DNA of 54,379 nucleotides from a bacterium (GCA_040754625.1 JBFMCF010000011.1:1-54379), one strand, 5' to 3'; positions 8,968 through 18,205 are shown, counted from the stretch's first letter. Numbers and translations: made by a program. The notes: a model not told the origin generated them from the letters alone.

Positions 8968-9848
8968 ATGGGATTATTAACAAAAGGCGCTGCAAATTCC
9001 AAAGAGAATCCGCCGGATATTTTATTAGATATAATTTTGTTTTTTGCCACGATTGTCCTGGCGTGGTTCGAAAAATGGGCGGTTAAAGATATCCTGTGGA
9101 GTTTATGGATTTCAAGTCTCATTCTGGGGTATAGCTATATTATTACCTCAATTATCTCCGCTCTTTTAAGAGGCAGTCCAGCATTTTTTTATAATGAAGA
9201 AAAATCCGCCCGGCTTCCCCTGGAGTTTCAGACCATATTAATGAATATTTTTGTTTTATTTGCTGTATTTATGTTTTTCCGCTGGTCATTATTATTCAAA
9301 ATGATGCTTATTATTGGTCTGCCGGGTTTTATACTGGCCATTGGGGTAATTTTGCGCGATATTAAGAAATGGGACTTTATCCCGGATACAAACAACCTGC
9401 CGGTTCGTATTATTATGCTGCTCCCTATAAGTCTATTTTTGCTTGGATTTTTTACACTCCACTTTTTAGGATTTCATTTTGTCCACAGTATTTTTTTAAA
9501 CGGCTTTTTCCCTTTGGTCCAGGATAATCCTTTTGGCAAAACGCCCAAAGGGACAATGGTGTTATTTGGGGACTTAACTGTTTTATCAATCAAAAACTAC
9601 TGGCCTTTTATTGTGCTAAGCGCTTTGTCAAGGACAGAATTTATCTCGCCGCCTTCCGTAACCCTGAAGGCCCGTCTGCGATGTTCAAGCCTTATATCAA
9701 TGTCATCAGAATGCATTTTATGATTTTTATTATCGGCATTTTAGGCATGCTGGGGCTGAAATCTTTCATTATATATATCACTTTGTTTTTATATTTCTTT
9801 CCTTTAAGCCATTTTATAACAGAGTTTAAAAATAAACCGTTAGACTAA
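8968..9848 (+). pseudogene. DUF6498-like membrane protein gene, frameshifted near its 3' end
   Basis: The first frame (from 8968) encodes about 220 residues of a polytopic membrane protein: helices near 18-36, 46-66, 88-130, 140-165, then HFLGFHFVHSIFLNGFFP and YWPFIVLSALS. From about 9630 that frame becomes low quality (SRTEFISPPSVTLKARLRCSS) and stops at 9723, while another frame picks up AAFRNPEGPSAMFKPY, then VIRMHFMIFIIGILGM, and runs to a TAA at 9846-9848. The second part matches what DUF6498 relatives carry at this point (an RMH motif then a final helix pair). So one indel between about 9620 and 9650 splits an otherwise intact gene. Either a genuine recent mutation or a sequencing/assembly error. 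Confidence 0.7.
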
Positions 9849-9860
9849 ACCGGTTTTTTT
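9834..9860 (+). terminator. Rho-independent terminator for the DUF6498-like gene
   Basis: AAACCG (9834-9839) pairs with CGGTTT (9851-9856), followed by a continuing T-run (TTTTTTT to 9860). The hairpin spans the shifted-frame stop codon at 9846-9848, which supports that stop as the natural gene end. Short stem, hence moderate confidence. Confidence 0.45.
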
Positions 9861-12800
9861 ACGGTTCTAAAACGGTGAACCCATTGCGCAGAACGGCCTG
9901 CTCATGCCTGGAATTTAGAATTTTTATATTATATTTCCCCTGGGATATTCCGGCAGGAACAGGGACGCTCAGATTATGATAATCGATAAAATTAACAGGC
10001 CCTGCGGTTATTTCCGCCTTAAACCTGTGTATAATCTCAAGCCCAAAGTCCGAATCGGCGATATACGCATAATCTCCCGCGATTTTTACCGCCGCGATAT
10101 GTCCTGAAGTATCAACACCTCCGGCAGGCAAAGGATATCCGGGGTCAGAAATATCAACAATTTTTAAACCGTCCCGCCCTGCCGCAATATACATGTAGTT
10201 TCCCTCAACAAAAATATCCAGGATATTCCCCTGCATTTTAAAACTTGAGGATATTTCCGGATGGCCGGGGCTTTTGACATTTATTACTGTAAATCCCTCC
10301 GCAAAATCCGCGGCATAAACATAATTTTCTGAAACGTAAACCCGGCGCACATCGCCCTTTGTTCCTGCACGGCCCATTATAAACGGTTTTTTAGGGTCGC
10401 TTATATCAACTATAAACAGCCCCGGTTTTCCCGCGGCAATATAAGCATAGAGGCCTGACACATAAACATCGTAAGCGGTCCCGATTGTATCCAGAGAACT
10501 TGCAATCACAAACTCACGAGGGTCACTGACATCGATAATATTTAATCCCCCGTCGCCGGCCGCATAAACAAAATTATCGGAAGCATGTATATCATTAACC
10601 GTGCCCGGCAAATCAATGATTCCTGTCATAACAGGATGGGAAGGATCCAGAATATTTATTATATCAATACCGCCGGATTTGTCTGCAAGGTAAATATAAC
10701 TGTCCATGATGCAAACATCCGCCGCGTCGCCGGGGACCAAGATATTTCCCGCTATTACCGGGCCGGAAGGGTCGCTTATATCTATTATTTCAAGACCCTC
10801 TTTTCCATCGGCAACATACGCATAATTTCCGGAAACACAGAGGCCCGAAGCCTGACCCGGGGTTGAAACACTGCCTGAGATGCTGGAATTAATGGGGCTT
10901 GTTATATTTATTATCTCAAGGCCTGATTTCCCGGCGGCCGCGTACACGTATTCATCTGCCACAAACAGGGCTTTTACTTCATCCGGGGTCGTTTCTCTGC
11001 CTTTTAATAAACGCGGCTGGGAGAAATCAAACAGGCTTATCACCTGCATGCCCGAGAACTTATCAGCAACATAAACGTAACCGCCCGACACGTAAATTCC
11101 CTTATCATAACGCCCTGAGGCATAAGTCCTCATCGCGTATCCGGGCGTGTCAATATTTTTTGTCATGACAGGGTGATCAGGATCATCCACATTTATTATA
11201 TCCACACCGGTCCTGCCAACGGCCGCGTAAACAAAATTGCTGTCAAAAAAAACACCAACCGCCCAATCGGAAGTTTTTAGACTGTTTGAAATAACGGGAT
11301 GCGAAGGGTCGGATATATTTACAATTGAAAGGCCCATCCAGCTATCCGCCACATAAGCGTAACTGCCGGAAACATAAACATCGCTCGCGTGACCGGGGGT
11401 ATCGATGCTTCCGGCTATGCGGGGGGCCGCCGGGTCAAATATATCGATGATCTGAAGGCCCGCGTTACGGCAGGCGACATAAGCATAGTTTCCCGAGACA
11501 TCGATACCTGAAGCATTGCCCGGAATTTTGACATTGCCGGTAAGATAAGGTTTTGAGGGGTCAACAATATTTATATTTACTATATGCAATCCGCTGTTTT
11601 TAGCGGAAACATACGCGTAACTGCCTTTAACATGGACATCCTGCGCAATATCGGAAAAGTTTATATTCCCGGATATCACAGGCCTCACCTTGTCCCGGAT
11701 ATTTATTATCTCAAGGCCTGAACTGCCGTCAGCAAGATAGGCGTAATCGCCTGCAATAAATATACCCTGGGTATCACCGGGAGTATCGACACTGCCCGAG
11801 ATGTAAGGCCCTCCCGTGCTAAAATAGACCCTGCACGTTGAATCAAAATTCTCGCCGTTGATGGTTATTGTGGCGGAAGCAGCACCGTTTGCCGGAATAA
11901 CCGATTTAATCACAGGCGGGGCGGCGTAAGACAGCCCTTTTAAAAAAATCAAAAACAGAAATAAAAACTTTTGTATAATTGAAACAATGGTGGACGCTGC
12001 TCCGGGTTTTGACAAGCGTCTTGCGTTGTCCTGCATTCTTAAAAGCTTATCTTTATCGTCCAGTAATTTATCTATTTTATAAGTTATTGTCGGAAAGTTA
12101 TTACACCTTATCGCGACTCCCTCCTCCAGAAAATGGTCAGTGTTTCGCGTTTCCTGCCCGGGAATGGGATTTACAATAACAAGCGCCAATCCCCTCGCCA
12201 GTGCTTCGGACGATGTCAAACCTCCCGCCTTTCCCACAAGAATATCAGAGGCCGCCATAAAAATATCCATTTCTTTTGTAAACCCTATAATTTTCATTGG
12301 ATGACTGGAATTTTTTGATTTCAAAAGTTTGTTTTCGAGGTTTTTGTTCTTTCCGCAGATTACAATAATCTGAACAGGATTCTTTACATTCTGGACAGAT
12401 GAAACCAGTGATTCCACAGGCCCGACCCCGAAGCCTCCCGCGGAAACCAGTATCGTTGTCCTGTCAGGATTTAAACCGAGTTTTGACCGGGTATCTTTTT
12501 TCGATTTTTCAACGGAAAAAACAGGGTCAATCGGAATACCTGTAATATGAATCCTTTCTTCCGGGACACCTAAAGCTTTGAGATATTCCTTGGTTTCTTC
12601 GATGGCAACAAAATACCAGTCAATGTCACGGAATATCCATGTCGCGTGCGCGTCGAAATCCGTAATTACTATCCCGATTTTTGAATTTATAATCCCCTTT
12701 TTTCTTAGATGAAGAAGAATTACAGGGGGCAGGAAATGCGTGCAGATTATAATATCCGGATTTTCATTCTTTATTAATTTTATCAAAGGCGTGCTGTTAA

Positions 12801-13107
12801 GTTTATCCAGCGCCAACCTTCGTTTAAAAAATTTTCCGGGCTTGTCCAGTTTATTATAAATCCAGCCCAGTAAATCCGGACCTTTATTCATAAGCTCAAC
12901 ATATAAATCCGAATAAAGCCTCTTGAAAACCGGATTGGTATACTGTAAAACCTCAATGTGCCTCGCATTGATACCTTTACCGGCAAACGCGGATACAAGC
13001 GCGTCCGCCGCCCTTAGATGCCCGGCACCTGCGGCGGCTGAGAGAATCATTATTGAATTTTTGCCTGATGGATATCCTTTGATTCTGTTTAACATGCCTT
13101 CTTTCAT
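9859..13107 (-). CDS. GT28/MGDG-synthase-like glycosyltransferase fused to a TIG domain and 14 LVIVD repeats
   Basis: 1082 residues. Residues 17-375 are a cytoplasmic diacylglycerol glycosyltransferase of the MGDG synthase/UgtP type: GAGHLRAADAL (27-37), THFLPPVILL, TDFDAHATW (149-157), GGFGVGP (224-230), and the UDP-sugar site GKAGGLTSSEAL (292-303) with PIPGQE. Immediately after comes a hydrophobic segment (about 372-392, IVSIIQKFLFLFLIFLKG then LSYAAPP) that looks like a signal peptide, a TIG-like domain (about 398-434) and fourteen LVIVD repeats (each around GxYAYVAxGxxGLxIIDISDPxxP, about 436-1045), the number needed for two seven-bladed propellers. Two genes' worth of protein in one uninterrupted frame. 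Probable topology: catalytic half inside, propeller outside. Confidence 0.85.
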   Translation of the reverse strand: MKEGMLNRIKGYPSGKNSIMILSAAAGAGHLRAADALVSAFAGKGINARHIEVLQYTNPVFKRLYSDLYVELMNKGPDLLGWIYNKLDKPGKFFKRRLALDKLNSTPLIKLIKNENPDIIICTHFLPPVILLHLRKKGIINSKIGIVITDFDAHATWIFRDIDWYFVAIEETKEYLKALGVPEERIHITGIPIDPVFSVEKSKKDTRSKLGLNPDRTTILVSAGGFGVGPVESLVSSVQNVKNPVQIIVICGKNKNLENKLLKSKNSSHPMKIIGFTKEMDIFMAASDILVGKAGGLTSSEALARGLALVIVNPIPGQETRNTDHFLEEGVAIRCNNFPTITYKIDKLLDDKDKLLRMQDNARRLSKPGAASTIVSIIQKFLFLFLIFLKGLSYAAPPVIKSVIPANGAASATITINGENFDSTCRVYFSTGGPYISGSVDTPGDTQGIFIAGDYAYLADGSSGLEIINIRDKVRPVISGNINFSDIAQDVHVKGSYAYVSAKNSGLHIVNINIVDPSKPYLTGNVKIPGNASGIDVSGNYAYVACRNAGLQIIDIFDPAAPRIAGSIDTPGHASDVYVSGSYAYVADSWMGLSIVNISDPSHPVISNSLKTSDWAVGVFFDSNFVYAAVGRTGVDIINVDDPDHPVMTKNIDTPGYAMRTYASGRYDKGIYVSGGYVYVADKFSGMQVISLFDFSQPRLLKGRETTPDEVKALFVADEYVYAAAGKSGLEIINITSPINSSISGSVSTPGQASGLCVSGNYAYVADGKEGLEIIDISDPSGPVIAGNILVPGDAADVCIMDSYIYLADKSGGIDIINILDPSHPVMTGIIDLPGTVNDIHASDNFVYAAGDGGLNIIDVSDPREFVIASSLDTIGTAYDVYVSGLYAYIAAGKPGLFIVDISDPKKPFIMGRAGTKGDVRRVYVSENYVYAADFAEGFTVINVKSPGHPEISSSFKMQGNILDIFVEGNYMYIAAGRDGLKIVDISDPGYPLPAGGVDTSGHIAAVKIAGDYAYIADSDFGLEIIHRFKAEITAGPVNFIDYHNLSVPVPAGISQGKYNIKILNSRHEQAVLRNGFTVLEP

Positions 13108-13136
13108 TTTATAGTGTAAATTTTATCAATATTTTT

Positions 13137-13736
13137 CTACTTTATCCCCGTCTTCTTTTTTATTTCTTCAACATCCGCTTCTTTTATAAATTTAACAATA
13201 TTCCCCCATATCTCATGAAATCCGAAATCGCCTTTGGTCATTTCCTCGATTGCCTCATCTTTCGTCCAGCCAAGGGCCGCAATCCTATACATCGCAACCA
13301 TAAGCCCCGTCCTGTCCGCACCATGCTGGCAGTGGACAAAAACCGGCGTTTTTGTTTTATCAGTTACAATCTTTAAAAATTTTACAACCTCTTTTTCTTC
13401 CGGATGCCATGCTTTTACATAAAGATGTTCTCCTTTAATGTCAGTGGTCCCTATTTCATCCTTATCCGAATGAAATGACCGCAGATTAATAACAGTCTTA
13501 ATTCCCATCTTTTCTAATTCCCTAATTCCTTCAGAGGTCGGCTGGGCCCCTCTGTATAATTCATCCGTAACTTTGAAAAAATTAGGCAGTCCCGCTTTCT
13601 CAACAGGTATTGCCCAATGTTTTGCTTGAAAAATTTTATTGGAAGTCCCTTCTGATTCAGCATACAAAAATCTATACAAGGATATAAAACTGACCATTTG
13701 AAAAACAACCAGCAGTCTGAGGATATGATTCTTCAT
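13137..13736 (-). CDS. Exported dual-specificity / tyrosine phosphatase-like protein
   Basis: 199 residues from the start at 13736, chosen because AAAGGAG lies 7-8 bases before that ATG; an upstream Met at 13775 lacks one. A hydrophobic N-terminus (ILRLLVVFQMVSFISLYRFLYA) indicates export. The catalytic P-loop HCQHGADRTG has the nucleophilic Cys and the Arg of CX5R phosphatases; an upstream GIKTVINLR strand and a later DEAIEEMTKGDFGFH helix fit the DSP fold. Members act on phosphotyrosine, phosphoinositides or other phosphates; a periplasmic location makes a lipid or sugar phosphate plausible. It ends 29 bases before the GT28-LVIVD gene and is probably cotranscribed with it. Confidence 0.8.
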   Translation of the reverse strand: MKNHILRLLVVFQMVSFISLYRFLYAESEGTSNKIFQAKHWAIPVEKAGLPNFFKVTDELYRGAQPTSEGIRELEKMGIKTVINLRSFHSDKDEIGTTDIKGEHLYVKAWHPEEKEVVKFLKIVTDKTKTPVFVHCQHGADRTGLMVAMYRIAALGWTKDEAIEEMTKGDFGFHEIWGNIVKFIKEADVEEIKKKTGIK

Positions 13737-13758
13737 TACCTGCTCCTTTGAAATAACT

Positions 13759-13792
13759 GTATTATAACAATTCAATAAGTTAATATAAAGAA
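13759..13792 (-). repeat. 34-bp sequence shared with 18229-18262, probably a promoter copy
   Basis: TATTATAACAATT, one variable base, AATAAGTT, one variable base, ATATAAAGAAA is repeated in the same orientation 4.47 kb away with two mismatches. On minus it holds a TATAAT box (13761-13766) 24 bases upstream of the phosphatase start; the other copy is 25 bases upstream of the gene at 17981-18205. So it is most simply a duplicated promoter, but the pair also brackets the accessory patch between them. Confidence 0.6.
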
Positions 13793-13889
13793 ATTTTTGA
13801 TTCCTCTTCCTATGATCAATCTATATAAAAATTATGCTTGCAAAGTTTGATTTAATATAATAGCATATATTGAGATCAAAGGAGAAAAT

Positions 13890-14124
13890 TTGAAAAGAGT
13901 ACGCATCGATAACGAGGTTTCCAGCGCATTGAAAAACAAGGCGAAAGAAAAATAATTCTTTTATGCTGGAGGTCATAAAAGAAGCCTTGGGTCTAAAGAA
14001 AAAAAGAAGTATTGTACATACCGACCTGGATCATCTGGCCGGCACATGGAGTGAGAAAAATTTTAAAGATTTCAAAAATAAAACTCATGATTTTGAGGCC
14101 ATCGACAAAGATATGTGGAAATAA
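13890..14124 (+). pseudogene. VapB-type antitoxin gene with a poly-A frameshift
   Basis: A TTG start at 13890 with AAAGGAG at 13878-13884 gives KRVRIDNEVSSALKNKAKEK and a stop at 13953-13955. One base out of frame, NNSFMLEVIKEALGLKKK, then HTDLDHLAGTWSEKNF and a tail ending KDMWK run to TAA at 14122-14124. The LDHLAGTWSE block is typical of a VapB-like antitoxin family that precedes PIN-domain VapC toxins. Removing one A from the A5 run at 13948-13952 restores a single frame of about 77 residues. No vapC follows; the next sequence is an ATPase stub on the other strand. Confidence 0.65.
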
Positions 14125-14196
14125 TCGAAATAATGGTCTCTGCTGACCCTTGTTTAGACAAGCGGCGGCCATTTGCCCTGTTAAAAATCTGGAGGT

Positions 14197-14391
14197 TGAA
14201 ATTATTCGAATATTGTCTTTTATAAAATCAACATTTTGTTCATTTATAACCTGCTCACTGTCTCTTAAATAATAAATATGTGTTTTATAACCATCAACAT
14301 CCTTAAGGAAATGGCAGAATTTCAGGAGATGAGATGCTATCATATTTTCAAACCTAATATTTTCGTCTTTAATCTCTGACCAATCCAGCAT
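14197..14391 (-). pseudogene. Fragment of an AAA ATPase, DUF4143 region
   Basis: The segment MLDWSEIKDENIRFEN, then ASHLLKFCHFLKDVDGYK and IYYLRDSEQ is the conserved C-terminal part of the AAA_14/DUF4143 ATPase family (normally xRFENxVASHLLK...ELRYLRDxEGREVDF). The ATPase domain is missing and the C-terminal nuclease-like strand degenerates after about residue 65, although the frame stays open to 13993. It overlaps the last 23 bases of the HEAT gene. A decayed remnant. Confidence 0.6.
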
Positions 14392-17383
14392 TTTTATTCT
14401 GAATATTATCCAGAGCCTTTTTTACTTCCTGTTTAACATCGATCTCCTCATCGCCTTTTAAGACATTTTCAAGAGGTTCTACTGCGGCAGTATCGCCCAT
14501 TTTACCCAAAGCACACGCGGCTCCGACGCGAGCGTAACTGTAGCCATCTTTCAGAGTAATAAATAAGGGCTTCAATGCTGGTTTGCCTATCCTGCTTAAA
14601 ACATCCGTTAACTTAAACCAGACATCGCTTCGATAGCTGTATTTCAACGCCCAGATACAGGAATCAATCGACGGTTCGCCTATTTTGACTAAGGTATTCA
14701 CAGCCGCGTTTTGAATATTACTATTTGAGTCTTTATACAATAGAAGAATCAGCCTCTTCGCCACCGGCGCGCCGAGGTTAGCACATTTATCCCATTCCTG
14801 TTTTGCAATAAGATATATTACCTTTTCTTCTTCGTTTGAGGCTGACCATTTCAATTTATCCAGAGTTTCAGCCGCGGCTTTTCTGATTAAAGCATCCTTG
14901 TCCAAAAGTAAATCAATCAAAGGTTTTTCCGCCGGTTTGCCAAAATTTACGCATTTGTCCCATTCATGTTTTGCGATATGGTAAAAATTTTTCTCTTCTT
15001 CTTTTTCCAGTTTATAATTTAGTTTTTCCAGAGATTCCGCCACGCCTTTGCGTATTTTCCAGTCTTCGTCTCGAAGCGCTGAAACCAGTGGCTTTACCGC
15101 GGGGCCGCCTATCTTCACGCAGCTATCCCATTTTTCTTTTCCGATATAGCAAAATGCTTTTTCTTCTGGTTCAATCCAGATAACCTCTTCCAGTATAGTC
15201 GATGCTACTTTATGGGATTTTGTATTTTGCAATTCGGAAATTAATATTTTCCCACATCTGAATGAAGACAAGGCTTGAATAGCTGTATTCCGCACATCAG
15301 GGATATCATCTTCTAATAAATTAATAATGAGTTTGACTGAACGACAATCCCCTATACGGCCTAAGCTATACGCTGTTATCCTTTTCACATGGGCTTCTTT
15401 ATCCCCCAACGTAAGAATCAATGGTTCAACTGCCGTACTGTCTTTAATTATTCCTAAAGAAGCCGCCGCGTTTGAGCGAATAAGCCAATCTTCATTTTTT
15501 AAGGCATTTATTAATGGCTCCACTGCTAATTTACCCATCCCACCAAGAGTTTCAACCGCATCTACACGAATCTCCCTGTTTTTATCTTTAAGTTTTGGAA
15601 TTATTATCTTTATATATTCCTTATCCCCTCCAGCCTTTATTTTTTTCAGTGCCCTTACAGCCTCTTTCTGCCCAGTAAATTTAGTAAGCGGTTTTATTGC
15701 TCTTTTATCTCCTATTCTTCCTAATGTTATTATTGCATTTTCTTGAATTTTATTAGCTTCTTTGTTCTGAAGTGCAGTAATAAGAGGTTTTACTGCGGGT
15801 TTACCGATATTTACCAATGTATTTATAACAACTTCTCTCTCAATATATCCCCAGTTGAATTCTCGCCAAAGATAAATAAGCCGCTCTACTGCAGGAGTGC
15901 CAATTTCTACACATTTGTCCCATTCTTGTTTGGCAATATAATAAGAAACCTTTTCTGAATCATTTGCTGGTATCCAACCTAATCTACTTAAAGCCTCTGC
16001 CGATGCTTTTCTAACCCTTTCATCATTATATTCAAGTTTTTCAACAAGCGGCTTCACTGATCTTTTATCCGGTATTCCACCCAGAACATCCGCCGATTTA
16101 GAAAGTGCTATTGGGGAGTTACTTGTCTTAAATAATTTCAGTACCGGAACTATTGCTGGTTCACCAATTTTAGTCAATGAGTCTATCTCGTCACGAGGTA
16201 TACTATTTGAAAGCAAAGAAACAAGTGGCTTAGATACTGGTGATTTAATATTACCTAATGCTTCAACTGAAATTTTTCGAATCTCTCGGTCAGGATCTTC
16301 GGTCTTTTCAATTATTGGTTCAATAGCTCTTTCGTCGCCTATTTTCCCCAAGGATGTCACAGCGCCTTTACGAACGCTAATATCATTATCTTTCAATGCC
16401 TCAATAAGCGGAACCAAAGCACGTTCGCCTATTTTGACGCACATGTCCCAATCCTTTTTTGCTATGTAATACGATATTTCTTCATCTTCAGTAGATGGCT
16501 TCCATTTCGCTCTTCCAAGGGTTTTCGCCGCTAATTCTCTTATACTGCTATTCTTGTCTTTAAGTAAGGGGATAACTCCCTTGCTTGGCGGGTCGTCTAT
16601 TTTAAGTAAAACATCCGAGTTAGAGCTAAGTATCAGCTCTTCGGGCACAGTTTCTTTTATCTTGTTCAAGGACGTGACCACTTCATTCCTGACATCCTCT
16701 TCTTTGTGTTTCAATAAAGGAATAAGCGGTTTAACTGCCTTGGTATCTTTTATCTCACCCAAGGCGTAAACTGCTTCACAAAGGACATCCGTGTCATTAC
16801 TGCCGAGCTGGGAAATAAGGGGTTCAACCGCCTGGCTATCTTTTAACTTACCAAGCGAATAGATTACGCTGATTTTCAAATCAGTATCTTCGGATTTTAA
16901 CAGTGTAATTAACGTTTTAACTGGTTTTTTATCCCCTATCTCGCCAAGGGCATCGATTGATTTTATGCGTATTTCCTTATTATTATTTTTATTCTTTGCT
17001 TCTTTCATTAAAAAAGATACTGCTTTTTCATCTTTAATTTTTCCAAGAGAAATTAGTATTTCTCTTCGAGATCTTAAATCATCTTTTTCTCTTTTATAGA
17101 ATTTGATTAGATTTTGCGTTACACTTTTGTCTCCTATTTCACCCAAAGCTTCTATAACTTTACACCGGACAAAAGCATGTTTATCATTGAGAGTTTCTAA
17201 AAGCAATGGGATAACTTTAATGTTTTTTGTTTTCCCGAGTTCCTCTATAAACTTGCTTCTTACATGCCAATCTTCATTTTTTAATTGTTCAAATCCTTCA
17301 TAAGTAGTAGTTTGAGGTTCGCGTAATTTTACACAATTTAAAGAAAGACAAAAAATTGCTATTATTAATATTATTTTTTTCAT
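14369..17383 (-). CDS. HEAT-repeat lipoprotein with five internal 'YIAK-EWDKCV' units
   Basis: 1004 residues from the start at 17383, chosen because GAGGA sits 8 bases before it; an alternative Met at 17404 lacks one and would overlap the upstream gene. Signal peptide with lipobox SLNC. The rest is an array of PBS-lyase-type HEAT repeats (pattern ALGxIGDxxAVxPLIxxLKDxDxxVRxxA). Interspersed are five copies of an unusual module: SYYIAKKDWDMCVKIG, SYYIAKQEWDKCVEIG, CYIGKEKWDSCVKIG, FYHIAKHEWDKCVNFG and YLIAKQEWDKCANLG, each leading into a HEAT unit. HEAT solenoids are binding scaffolds; target unknown. Follows the nucleotidyltransferase gene after 17 bases. Confidence 0.85.
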   Translation of the reverse strand: MKKIILIIAIFCLSLNCVKLREPQTTTYEGFEQLKNEDWHVRSKFIEELGKTKNIKVIPLLLETLNDKHAFVRCKVIEALGEIGDKSVTQNLIKFYKREKDDLRSRREILISLGKIKDEKAVSFLMKEAKNKNNNKEIRIKSIDALGEIGDKKPVKTLITLLKSEDTDLKISVIYSLGKLKDSQAVEPLISQLGSNDTDVLCEAVYALGEIKDTKAVKPLIPLLKHKEEDVRNEVVTSLNKIKETVPEELILSSNSDVLLKIDDPPSKGVIPLLKDKNSSIRELAAKTLGRAKWKPSTEDEEISYYIAKKDWDMCVKIGERALVPLIEALKDNDISVRKGAVTSLGKIGDERAIEPIIEKTEDPDREIRKISVEALGNIKSPVSKPLVSLLSNSIPRDEIDSLTKIGEPAIVPVLKLFKTSNSPIALSKSADVLGGIPDKRSVKPLVEKLEYNDERVRKASAEALSRLGWIPANDSEKVSYYIAKQEWDKCVEIGTPAVERLIYLWREFNWGYIEREVVINTLVNIGKPAVKPLITALQNKEANKIQENAIITLGRIGDKRAIKPLTKFTGQKEAVRALKKIKAGGDKEYIKIIIPKLKDKNREIRVDAVETLGGMGKLAVEPLINALKNEDWLIRSNAAASLGIIKDSTAVEPLILTLGDKEAHVKRITAYSLGRIGDCRSVKLIINLLEDDIPDVRNTAIQALSSFRCGKILISELQNTKSHKVASTILEEVIWIEPEEKAFCYIGKEKWDSCVKIGGPAVKPLVSALRDEDWKIRKGVAESLEKLNYKLEKEEEKNFYHIAKHEWDKCVNFGKPAEKPLIDLLLDKDALIRKAAAETLDKLKWSASNEEEKVIYLIAKQEWDKCANLGAPVAKRLILLLYKDSNSNIQNAAVNTLVKIGEPSIDSCIWALKYSYRSDVWFKLTDVLSRIGKPALKPLFITLKDGYSYARVGAACALGKMGDTAAVEPLENVLKGDEEIDVKQEVKKALDNIQNKNAGLVRD

Positions 17384-17400
17384 ATAATTTTCCTCATTTT

Positions 17401-17988
17401 TCACTGCCGTAGGCCTCTTTTTAGAATTTTTTCCAAATCATCTGATATTTCTGGCATTTCCAAAACAGATGAGAATTCCCTGACCCATTTGCGGATCCGT
17501 TTTAAATCGAGTTTCGGATTGGCGCCCAGTATTGATTCAATATCTATAAGATCCTTCGGGCGGTGAGCGATTGCCTTCATAATTATCAGGTTTTCCGGAG
17601 ATGGAAGGGGAAGAGAAAAATTCCCTATTTTCATTAATACAGCATTTTCAATGGCTTCGTGTTCAAACGGCAAAAATCCAATTGAAATATCTATATCAAT
17701 ACTGGTTCCTCTGTGTTTCATTAATATTACATTTGTCTTTTTTGTGAATTCGATGACATTTTTGATGCGGGGAATAAATCCATATTTCTCGCCTTTTTCA
17801 ATGAATTTATTTAGTAAATTGGGATTGATAATTATAACACTATCAATATCTTGTGTTGTACGGGGTCGTCCAAGGATAGAAGATGCTATACCGCCAATTA
17901 TTATACCTTTAATGTTTTCTGATTTTAACCATTTAATAAAATCTCTCAAGACCGGGAAAGGTAAATCTGTTCTTATTTTTTTAGGCAT
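17401..17988 (-). CDS. Nucleotidyltransferase (AbiEii/MNT-like)
   Basis: 195 residues. The N-terminal half has the minimal nucleotidyltransferase core: IIIGGIASSILGRPRTTQDIDSV, with the GG helix and the DxD metal pair in TQDID, and a later acidic strand (SIDIDISIG). C-terminal helices (SPENLIIMKAIAHRPKDLIDIE) are those seen in AbiEii/DUF6036-type proteins. Such enzymes act as toxins that transfer nucleotides to tRNA or proteins, or as orphan NTases. It overlaps the small upstream gene by 8 bases, the usual arrangement for a two-gene toxin-antitoxin or antitoxin-like unit. Confidence 0.75.
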   Translation of the reverse strand: MPKKIRTDLPFPVLRDFIKWLKSENIKGIIIGGIASSILGRPRTTQDIDSVIIINPNLLNKFIEKGEKYGFIPRIKNVIEFTKKTNVILMKHRGTSIDIDISIGFLPFEHEAIENAVLMKIGNFSLPLPSPENLIIMKAIAHRPKDLIDIESILGANPKLDLKRIRKWVREFSSVLEMPEISDDLEKILKRGLRQ

Positions 17989-18205
17989 GATATAACTTTT
18001 TAAGTTTTATCCATCGTTTTCTTACTGCAAGCTCTTCTGATTTTAGGGTCTCAATCCATCCAAAATCTTTTGCCCATTTCATAAGTATTTTTAACTGATG
18101 CAATTTTTTAAGAGGAGAAAGTTTTTGCGGCTCTTTTCTCTGAATTTCATTAACTATTCTCCACCGATTTTTGAACTCTAAAGCTTTTTCTTTTGAAATT
18201 TTCAT
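17981..18205 (-). CDS. Small basic helical protein paired with the nucleotidyltransferase
   Basis: 74 residues, rich in Lys/Arg/Glu, predicted all-helical (KALEFKNRWRIVNEIQRKEP, KLHQLKILMKWAKDFGW). AGAAGGAT precedes the ATG. It overlaps the nucleotidyltransferase by 8 bases, and small genes of this type recur just upstream of AbiEii-like NTases, where they may act as antitoxin or specificity partner. No domain recognised; role inferred from context only. Confidence 0.6.
   Translation of the reverse strand: MKISKEKALEFKNRWRIVNEIQRKEPQKLSPLKKLHQLKILMKWAKDFGWIETLKSEELAVRKRWIKLKKLYHA

Noticed and set aside
13993-14196. Continuation of the ATPase fragment frame over the vapB remnant
   Set aside because: Past about residue 65 the frame reads antisense through vapB and intergenic DNA and loses the DUF4143 pattern; not treated as coding.
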